A stretch of 7,863 nucleotides of DNA, from contig PMJN01000142.1 of assembly GCA_003157445.1 (NCBI GenBank), positions 1-7,863 of the forward strand, given 5' to 3'. This document shows positions 1-4,612 of this stretch, one piece after another. Origin of the DNA: Micrococcales bacterium (GTDB lineage Bacteria > Actinomycetota > Actinomycetes > Actinomycetales > Dermatophilaceae). Every line of letters starts with the position of its first letter. The first letter of the stretch is position 1. The notes beneath the pieces were generated by a model. That model had not been told where the DNA came from and did not search any database. It was given only the letters and a program-made list of their open reading frames with translations. The position numbers were made by a program, and so were the translations under genes.

Positions 1-250
1 CGTCGGTGCCACCGAGATGGTCTTGCCACTGTTCCCACGCTCGCATGGATTCCCAGGCCGTGGCCACGCCGACCCAGGTGGAGTAGTTGAAGCGGACCAC
101 CGCCGAAGAAGCGCTCGTGGAGCCGCTGCCGGCAGCGGCTCCACGCTCGACGACGTAAACCCGCAGGCCCCCTTTGGCCAGCGCGTAGGCAACCGAGCAG
201 CCGATCACCCCAGCTCCAATTACTGCCGCGTCGTATGCGGATTCAGTCAT
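1..250 (-). CDS. FAD-dependent oxidoreductase, DAO family (N-terminal part, cut by window edge)
   Basis: The minus strand reads MTESAYDAAVIGAGVIGCSV from an ATG at 250 and stays open to base 1, giving 83 residues. Residues 8-35 form a classic Rossmann ADP-binding fold: hydrophobic strand, G12-x-G14-x-x-G17, then helix and second strand ending in E35, the acidic residue that normally binds the adenosine ribose. The Gly/Ser/Thr-rich stretch after it, leading to an AVVRF motif around 50-54, is typical of the DAO family (sarcosine oxidase beta, D-amino-acid oxidase and dehydrogenase, glycine oxidase). Such flavoenzymes oxidise amines or amino acids. The substrate cannot be told because the catalytic part lies outside the window. 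The start is supported by an AGGAAGG ribosome binding site at plus 256-262, five bases upstream. There is no signal peptide, so it is probably cytoplasmic. It is transcribed divergently from the AbiE operon across a 509-bp gap. Confidence 0.9.
   Translation of the reverse strand, partial: MTESAYDAAVIGAGVIGCSVAYALAKGGLRVYVVERGAAAGSGSTSASSAVVRFNYSTWVGVATAWESMRAWEQWQDHLGGTD
116..145. repeat. Perfect 30-bp palindrome inside the oxidoreductase gene
   Basis: The left arm is CGTGGAGCCGCTGCC (116-130). The right arm (131-145) is its exact reverse complement, with no spacer. It covers exactly codons 36-45 of the oxidoreductase, just after the ribose-binding Glu, so both strands encode the same peptide RGAAAGSGST. 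Pairing stops at both ends (115 T versus 146 C). It may be chance in a GC-rich Ala/Gly/Ser stretch, or it may form a strong RNA hairpin early in the message. Confidence 0.9.
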
Positions 251-564
251 GGGCGCCTTCCTACCTTCAATGGGTGGTGCCTTCGGCCACCTCTGGATCC
301 TTCCGGATGGCCAGAGTCGAGGCATCCGTTGCACCGATCCTTGCTCATGCCGCCAGAAGCCTGGTACACCTTCACGCTGCTCGGGCCGAGGGCCTTCTGC
401 AAGCCCGCGTTCCAAAAGCTCGCCCGGCATGAAACCATCTGTCTTGCCCCCAAGGTCAGCGACGATGCCACTGAGGCTGGAGGCGAGGCGTGTTCAGCAG
501 TTGCACGAAAGCCGCCGACTCCAGCAGGTCAGACGTTGAAGCCGAAGGGCTTGTTTCGACACTA

Positions 565-585
565 TTGTGCCCTTGACCTGCACAA
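565..585. promoter_or_regulatory. Inverted repeat TTGTGC-n9-GCACAA, possible operator
   Basis: The perfect six-base arms are TTGTGC (565-570) and GCACAA (580-585), separated by nine bases. It sits 315 bp upstream of the oxidoreductase start and about 175 bp upstream of the AbiEi start. Size and symmetry fit a dimeric repressor or activator site, but no regulator is encoded next to it in the window, so the role is inferred only. Confidence 0.3.
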
Positions 586-676
586 CCATTGAGCAGGACG
601 GTTCCTCCTTGGCGTGCCGTGCGATCCCCGTGCGATTCGGATGGAGCTGGCGCAGGTTCGATGCCGGCGCACCGAT

Positions 677-698
677 GGTGGCGCGAAGTTGCGCCATC
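677..698. other. Stem-loop upstream of the AbiE promoter
   Basis: TGGCGC (679-684) pairs with GCGCCA (691-696) around the six-base loop GAAGTT. A G-T wobble and a further G-C pair can extend the stem to 677/698. No T-run follows. It could be a weak insulator/terminator upstream of the AbiE promoter or a chance fold. Confidence 0.3.
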
Positions 699-722
699 TG
701 GTCGTGACAGGCCGACAAAACA

Positions 723-752
723 CTACACAGATGAACACCTTCTGTGTAGGAT
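723..752 (+). promoter_or_regulatory. AbiE promoter overlapped by a 27-bp inverted repeat (probable AbiEi operator)
   Basis: Nine-base arms CTACACAGA (723-731) and TCTGTGTAG (741-749) form a perfect inverted repeat around nine bases. Within it, TACACA (724-729) matches four of six bases of a -35 box, and TAGGAT (747-752) fits a TAnnnT -10 box with a 17-bp spacer. A protein on this repeat would cover both promoter elements. AbiEi antitoxins are known to repress their own operon by binding inverted repeats in the promoter, so this is the natural operator. Transcription would begin near 759-760, at the A of the start codon, suggesting a leaderless message. AGGA at 748-751 could alternatively serve as a ribosome binding site for a longer transcript. 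Confidence 0.6.
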
Positions 753-759
753 TTCTCCT

Positions 760-1341
760 ATGACTTCGACGGGGCTGGAACGACTTCCATCAACGTTCAC
801 GTACGCACAAGCACTGGATGCCGGGCTCAGCCATCACCGGCTGTACAGCCTGCGCGACACTGGAGCGCTCCATCAGGTCGGCCGCGGACTCTACCGGAAA
901 GCCGATGCCGAGCTCACTGACCTTGACCTCCTTGAAGTGGCAAAGCGTGCCCCAGAAGCCACGATCTGTTTGCTGTCAGCGCTCGTGCGACACGATCTCA
1001 CCGATGCCATACCCGCCCGACACGACATCGCGCTGCCCCGCGACAAATGGCATCCGCGGGTATCAGGAGTCATCCAATGGCACAGTTTCGAGGCAGCCAC
1101 ATTTGACGTCGGGCGGACAACGGTTCCGATCGACGACACCACAACTATCGGCCTGTACAGCGCCCCCAGGACCATCGTGGACACCTACCGCCTGCGGAAC
1201 ACCGCCGGCTCGGATGTCGCCAACGAGGCGCTACGCAGGTGGCTTCATGGCGGTGGCCAGCCAGCACAACTGATCGCGGTCGCCAGAGCCTTTCCCAGGG
1301 CGATGCCCGCACTCCTGCACGCCCTTGAGGTGCTGCTGTGA
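760..1341 (+). CDS. AbiEi-type antitoxin / autorepressor of a type IV toxin-antitoxin system
   Basis: This 193-residue protein begins with a winged helix-turn-helix (about residues 10-50), with FTYAQALDAGLSHHRLYSLR as helices and GALHQVGRGLYR as the wing. That is the arrangement of the AbiEi antitoxin N-terminus. The rest (about 65-193) matches the family's C-terminal domain, including TICLLSALVRHDLTD and DIALPRDKWHPRV. In studied systems the antitoxin counters the toxin without a stable protein complex and represses the operon through its N-terminal domain. I chose ATG 760 because the wHTH starts right after it and the promoter and operator end just upstream. The frame is open back to a TTG at 589, but that extension would run through the promoter. 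The stop overlaps the toxin start by four bases (GTGA), indicating translational coupling. Family assignment is from recognised motifs; activity is inferred. Confidence 0.85.
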   Translation: MTSTGLERLPSTFTYAQALDAGLSHHRLYSLRDTGALHQVGRGLYRKADAELTDLDLLEVAKRAPEATICLLSALVRHDLTDAIPARHDIALPRDKWHPRVSGVIQWHSFEAATFDVGRTTVPIDDTTTIGLYSAPRTIVDTYRLRNTAGSDVANEALRRWLHGGGQPAQLIAVARAFPRAMPALLHALEVLL

Positions 1342-2261
1342 CAGTAAGGCGCACGCCCCCGCCAACCCGTGCCACGCTCGCGGGTCGCGCGTACTTGGAC
1401 CTGCGTGCAATAGCAAAGCAGTCCGGGCGTGCCAACGATGAGTACCTACGTCTGTACGTACTCGAAGGCTTCCTCCTGCGCCTGGCAGCCTCAACCAGCA
1501 GCCAGGACTTCGTCCTCAAGGGAGGTGTTCTACTCGCCGCATACCAACTTCGCCGACCGACCGCAGATATCGACTTCGCAGCACTGACTACATCCAACGA
1601 CGTCGAGACCATCAAGTCGATGATCATCACGGTCGCGGACACCCAGCTGCCCGACGATCAGGATGATGGACTCTGGTTCGACACCCCCGACACCCACGCG
1701 GTCGCAATCCGCGACGAGGACGCATACAGCGGCGTGCGCGTCACCCTCGGGGCTCAACTTGCGACCGCAAAGATGCGATTCCACGTCGATGTCAATGTTG
1801 GAGACCCGATTTGGCCCCGCCCCGCGACGGTGCAGTTTCCCCGCCTGCTGGGTGGAAACATCACACTGCTCGGGTACCCCATCCCGATGGTGCTCGCCGA
1901 GAAGATCGTGACTGCATCTCAGCGTGGCATCACAAGCACACGATGGCGCGACTTCGGCGACATCTACCTGCTCACCGGTCAACATCGACTTGTGGCTGGC
2001 GACATCCAGGCTGCAATCAACGAGGTGTCGAGCTATCGAAACGCCGAGATGGGCCCCCTTCGCCCTGTCCTGGACGGCTACCCCGCTATAGCGCAAGCCA
2101 AGTGGCACGCCTGGCGCATACGGCAAAACCTTGAAGATCGGCTACCGGCTGACTTCCACGAGGTGCTGGAATCCGTCTTCGTCTTTACCGACAGGTTGTT
2201 TGACACCACCCGTACGAGCCAGACAGACATCTGGTCACCTGACGATCGAGCCTGGAGCTAG
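1338..2261 (+). CDS. AbiEii/AbiGii-type nucleotidyltransferase toxin
   Basis: This 307-residue protein carries the nucleotidyltransferase signature of the AbiEii family: FVLKGGVLLAAYQLRRPTAD followed by IDF (58-80), where the Gly-Gly loop and D77-x-D79 would bind nucleotide and metal. A third acidic strand FHVDVNVGD lies at 148-156. A helical motif AEKIVTASQRG...RWRDFGDIYLL (187-212) has K189, D205 and D208 in the positions conserved in the family. Related toxins transfer nucleotides to target RNA, and some block tRNA charging by modifying its 3' end. The target here is unknown. All key residues are present, so it looks intact. It is translated from a GTG with GAGG seven bases upstream (1327-1330), and overlaps the antitoxin by four bases, so both come from one transcript controlled by the upstream operator. 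It converges with the next gene, 83 bp away. In phage-bearing hosts such modules act in abortive infection or plasmid/island maintenance. Confidence 0.87.
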   Translation: MTVRRTPPPTRATLAGRAYLDLRAIAKQSGRANDEYLRLYVLEGFLLRLAASTSSQDFVLKGGVLLAAYQLRRPTADIDFAALTTSNDVETIKSMIITVADTQLPDDQDDGLWFDTPDTHAVAIRDEDAYSGVRVTLGAQLATAKMRFHVDVNVGDPIWPRPATVQFPRLLGGNITLLGYPIPMVLAEKIVTASQRGITSTRWRDFGDIYLLTGQHRLVAGDIQAAINEVSSYRNAEMGPLRPVLDGYPAIAQAKWHAWRIRQNLEDRLPADFHEVLESVFVFTDRLFDTTRTSQTDIWSPDDRAWS

Positions 2262-2290
2262 CAGCAACGTGATCTTTGGCCTCCTGGGTC

Positions 2291-2318
2291 TTGGCCGACG
2301 CCGGCGTGCGTCGGCAAA
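2291..2318. terminator. Hairpin between convergent genes, probable bidirectional terminator
   Basis: GCCGACGC (2294-2301) and GCGTCGGC (2308-2315) are perfect eight-base arms around a six-base loop. The stem may extend by TT/AA after a G-A mismatch. It is 30 bp after the AbiEii stop and between convergent genes, the usual place for a terminator. No U-run follows on either strand, which is common for actinobacterial hairpin terminators. Confidence 0.6.
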
Positions 2319-2330
2319 GAACGGGCCTGG

Positions 2331-2347
2331 TGACGGCTCACCCGTCA
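2331..2347. terminator. Second short hairpin overlapping the stop codon of the minus-strand gene
   Basis: TGACGG (2331-2336) pairs with CCGTCA (2342-2347) around a five-base loop. The right arm contains the TGA stop (minus strand) of the pRiA4b-ORF3/UPF0158 gene. It may act with the larger hairpin 13 bp away to end transcription of the toxin operon. Confidence 0.35.
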
Positions 2348-3595
2348 ACTCGTCGCACGGATGCCCCACTCGGCGAGGTATGCACGAGCCCGACCGATCT
2401 GCCGCTCGTCGGAGAAGTCCCGCCATGGCTGCGTCAGGCCTTCGCCGGCGATGAGGTCACGGAACCGGCGGTAGGCACCTTTGCCCTCGATGGCGCGTTC
2501 AAGTTGCTCACGCAAACGCGAATCCGCAACAGCCGCAACGTAAGTGGCCATGTCCTGCCAACCAGCCCGTGACCCCTCGCAGAACACGTGCAGCCATCGG
2601 TCGGGCTCGGCGTCGACGTCGAGCGCTTCGCCGGCCCCAACCATCGCCTCATCGGTAATGAAGGCGGGAGCCAGTTCCCCGGTCTGCAGATCCAGGAAAC
2701 CGCCCTCGTTGCTGGCCGGGTCTCCCTCGATCAGTTCCGACAGCTGTTCGAGGTCCACGGGCAGCAGCAGGCCGGGCGGCGGCTCCCCCTGGACCGCGGC
2801 GAGCAGGTCCTGGGCCAGTTCATCGTCGCCGGGCAGGTTGCGTATCTGCAGCCGCTGAACCAGGGAGATGGCCAGTGAGAGGACCCGTTCGGGGTCCACG
2901 CGAAGCGCCACCTGAACCGCCGATCCCGCACGCTGTAGAACCTCCGAGACGTCATGGCCCTCAAGTGCCGCGACGATACCCGCCACATCGCGAGACGCCG
3001 CCGCAACTCGTAGCTGGTCAATGTCGACCAGGGGAGGTCTTTCACTGCTTCCTGGCCACCCACCGTCCAGCATGACGTGAGGCTGCCGCGGCCTCGACGG
3101 AACGCGCGCCTCGCCGTCGTCCTCCGCCCAACCCCGGTCGTACTGGTCGGGAATAGTGCCCCATCCCCAGTACGCCATCGGTACGGGAGGTATGACGCCC
3201 AGCACGTCGACGGGGTCGATGTTGCCTGCGTCGACGGTGCAGCAGTGAGTCCAGTCGTCGCCGAGGTCGAAGACGTAGCGGAACTGTGCACCCGCCTTGA
3301 CCGTCTGCATCACCTTGGTGACCTCGATGTCCAGCGCAGCGGTCGGCAACACACCAAGAGCCGAGGTCGCGAGCTCCGGGCCAGTCTCCGCATCGGTGAC
3401 CAGTCGCGCGTCAGCCAGTGTGAACATCGACAGATGGGACAGATCCCATCGAGCGAACGCGTTGTCGATGGCCCTGGCCAGATCGGCGAATGTGTGGGCC
3501 GGACCCACGGCGAACACTCGCCCTGGGTACGGCCACAACTGCTCTCCCCTGCCACCCAAGAGCTCCACCCTGACCGAGAACCATCGGCGCGTCAT
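2345..3595 (-). CDS. pRiA4b ORF-3-like domain fused to a UPF0158-like domain (function unknown)
   Basis: This 416-residue protein has two recognisable parts. Residues 5-120 match the plasmid pRiA4b ORF-3 family: a basic strand WFSVRVELLGG, a helix TFADLARAIDNAFARWDLSH with L-S-H-L, and the family hallmark YVFDLGDDWTH at 107-117, followed by a short GW-rich stretch. Residues 279-411 match UPF0158: VDLEQLSELIEGD, then DLQTGEL, a helix LREQLERAIEGKGAYRRFRD (361-380), then W391-RDFSDER and a final helix ending AYLAEWGI. Between them (190-275) lies a helical linker. Neither domain has an established biochemical role, and ORF-3-like proteins are often found on plasmids and near mobile elements. There is no signal peptide or membrane segment. 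The ATG at 3595 was chosen because the first domain begins at once. No good ribosome binding site is close (AGAGGTGAG is over 20 bases away), and the frame is open to 3802, so the true start is uncertain. Confidence 0.85.
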   Translation of the reverse strand: MTRRWFSVRVELLGGRGEQLWPYPGRVFAVGPAHTFADLARAIDNAFARWDLSHLSMFTLADARLVTDAETGPELATSALGVLPTAALDIEVTKVMQTVKAGAQFRYVFDLGDDWTHCCTVDAGNIDPVDVLGVIPPVPMAYWGWGTIPDQYDRGWAEDDGEARVPSRPRQPHVMLDGGWPGSSERPPLVDIDQLRVAAASRDVAGIVAALEGHDVSEVLQRAGSAVQVALRVDPERVLSLAISLVQRLQIRNLPGDDELAQDLLAAVQGEPPPGLLLPVDLEQLSELIEGDPASNEGGFLDLQTGELAPAFITDEAMVGAGEALDVDAEPDRWLHVFCEGSRAGWQDMATYVAAVADSRLREQLERAIEGKGAYRRFRDLIAGEGLTQPWRDFSDERQIGRARAYLAEWGIRATS

Positions 3596-4144
3596 GAAGG
3601 CAACACTGACACACCACTCACCTCTACCGTTCTCCGTGAACCTCGGTGATTCACAGAGCGGGAAAGGATCCCTCGCAGAGTGCCCTTTCGACCGGACGTC
3701 TCGACGCGGATTCTCGGCTTCGCGCGCTCGGCATAGGGCGTCTTCTGTGCCCTCGGGCGTCGGTCGAACTGTCTCCGGCGAGGGGATCCTGGACCTTCCC
3801 AAAGCATCTGGAAGAGGGTGCCTCGGGTCACTTAGGTGACGCGTTCGATGCCGATTCCGTCGCCCAAACCTGCGAGGCTTTGGCCGATGAATCGACTTGG
3901 TAGCGCTCCCGATTTGTCGTCAGCTTGCGTGCCGGGACGCTCTCGCCTTCCGCCACCGGGACGGTTGGACAGCAGACGCGAAGCCCGACCGGATCTGCCG
4001 ATGTGACGGTGTCCGTTCTTCATGGTTATGCACGTGATCCTGGGGTGCCGATGTGAGGATGTTACGAGAACACGGGTGAGCAACTTCTGTGCCGAGGACA
4101 CGTCGCTCCTGGTATGACACCTCCTGGGCTCTGCCCACCGCGAG
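3596..4144. other. Gap with no supportable gene
   Basis: This stretch runs from the start of the fusion gene to the SGNH-hydrolase relic. Open frames on both strands show no recognisable domain. The minus frame that continues past the hydrolase remnant (down to 3832) reads as Arg/Ser/Pro-rich sequence unlike a folded protein. The only structures seen are the small palindromes at 3636-3654 and 3827-3840 and an 11-bp direct repeat, TGCCGATGTGA, at 3996-4006 and 4046-4056. Confidence 0.55.
3636..3654. promoter_or_regulatory. Imperfect inverted repeat upstream of the fusion gene, possible operator
   Basis: GTGAACC (3636-3642) and GATTCAC (3648-3654) are inverted with one mismatch around five bases, 41-59 bp upstream of the chosen start of the minus-strand gene. 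A second small palindrome, GTCAC-TTAG-GTGAC, lies at 3827-3840. Either could bind a regulator. No promoter boxes of good quality accompany them. Confidence 0.25.
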
Positions 4145-4434
4145 TTAGCCGAGCTGTAACACCTCATCAAGCGCTCTGCGATGCTCGCCTCACCCAGCGC
4201 GTTCGGGTGAACGACCACGGCGTTCGTCTCCTGGAGAATAGGCTCGACCCACCGGGTGCCAATCGGCTTGCACGCGTCGTGACCGTCGGAAACCGTGCTC
4301 AGGTCGATATGGGCCGTTCCGGTGGCGACAGCGGCGCGCCGCACGGCATCGTTTAGCGTCCACCGGATGTGGCGGACGTAGGGAATGTCGCCTGGCGCCA
4401 CCGGCAGCTTGTCGAGGCAGCCTTGACGTAAGCA
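4145..4434 (-). pseudogene. SGNH/GDSL hydrolase remnant, C-terminal third only
   Basis: The minus strand from about 4422 reads GCLDKLPVAPGDIPYVRHIR, then a helix LNDAVRRAAVATG, HIDLSTVSDGHDACKP, TRWVEPIL and VVHPNALGEASIAERL. This is the C-terminal part of actinobacterial SGNH hydrolases (lipase/esterase type). The HPN-A-L-G block carries the family's catalytic histidine. The N-terminal GDS block with the nucleophilic serine and the oxyanion-hole blocks are absent: an in-frame TAG at 4435-4437 precedes the matching part and no matching sequence is seen further upstream. At the other end the frame runs on for about 100 unrelated codons, while a one-base shift gives ALDEVLQLG and a TAA at 4145-4147, a plausible original ending. 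I therefore read it as a truncated, frameshifted relic. It is unlikely to make an active enzyme. Confidence 0.75.
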
Positions 4435-4478
4435 CTATCCCCACCTTCGTGCCGCATGGCGCACATAGCGAGCATCAC

Positions 4479-4503
4479 GGGAACGAGTTCCCCCCTCGTG
4501 GGG
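4479..4503. promoter_or_regulatory. Adjacent small palindromes upstream of the cell-wall protein gene
   Basis: GGGAAC-GA-GTTCCC (4479-4492) is directly followed by CCCC-TCGT-GGGG (4492-4503), both perfect. They lie about 100-125 bp upstream of the GTG at 4605. A further five-base pair, GCGGT/ACCGC, is at 4510-4526. They could be regulator sites or the end of a minus-strand transcript; the evidence is symmetry only. Confidence 0.3.
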
Positions 4504-4542
4504 ACGTGAGCGGTGAGTGTGACCGCCCGTCCCGCTATCCGT

Positions 4543-4612
4543 GGTTGATCAAGGACCCATAGTGTCAGCGCGCGTAGGGTTGATCAAGGACCTACAGTGT
4601 CAGCGTGCGTAG
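4543..4612 (+). repeat. 35-bp tandem duplication spanning promoter and start codon
   Basis: Copy 1 is 4543-4577 and copy 2 is 4578-4612, with 32 of 35 bases identical. Each begins GGTTGATCAAGGACC, containing the perfect palindrome TTGATCAA, followed by a -10-like segment and AGTGTCAGCG. The three differences are two bases in the -10-like region (CAT versus TAC) and one base that makes GTG in copy 2 but GCG in copy 1. Only copy 2 therefore carries the start codon of the cell-wall protein. Confidence 0.92.
4593..4605 (+). promoter_or_regulatory. Putative -10 box of a leaderless promoter
   Basis: TACAGT (4593-4598) fits the TAnnnT -10 consensus and ends six bases before the GTG at 4605, the distance expected if the transcript starts on the start codon itself. 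No purine-rich ribosome binding site precedes the GTG, which agrees with a leaderless message. No convincing -35 box is spaced 16-18 bp upstream. The TTGATCAA palindromes at 4545-4552 and 4580-4587 may be activator or repressor sites instead. Confidence 0.45.

Larger units (their letters stand above)
251..759. other. Divergent intergenic gap with no supportable gene
   Basis: This 509-bp stretch lies between the divergent oxidoreductase and AbiE operon. Long open frames cross it on both strands, but none has a recognisable domain, a good ribosome binding site or consistent coding bias. It holds the oxidoreductase ribosome binding site near 256-262, an inverted repeat TTGTGC-n9-GCACAA at 565-585, a stem-loop at about 677-698, and the AbiE promoter/operator at 723-752. 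Confidence 0.6.

Noticed and set aside
17..592. Long plus-strand open frame over the left end
   Set aside because: Its first third is antisense to the FAD-dependent oxidoreductase, and the rest has no recognisable domain or ribosome binding site. The shared RGAAAGSGST peptide is only a result of the palindrome.
640..680. tRNA-like T-loop GGTTCGATGCC
   Set aside because: The flanking bases do not form a full T-stem, and no matching acceptor or anticodon arms are found at the right distances.
589..759. In-frame N-terminal extension of the AbiEi antitoxin from a TTG at 589
   Set aside because: The extra 57 residues are Arg/Pro/Trp-rich with no family match, and the coding would run through the promoter and operator. 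The ATG at 760 places the wHTH at the usual position.
3596..3802. Upstream extension of the pRiA4b-ORF3/UPF0158 protein to a start at 3802
   Set aside because: The added 69 residues are charged and Pro/Arg-rich and lie before the conserved start of the ORF-3 domain. No ribosome binding site supports 3802. It remains possible, since the ATG at 3595 also lacks a good site.
3832..4144. Continuation of the SGNH-hydrolase frame as one 189-residue protein
   Set aside because: After the HPN block the frame loses family similarity and becomes Arg/Ser/Pro-rich. A one-base shift gives a natural ending at 4145, so the long frame is more likely fortuitous.
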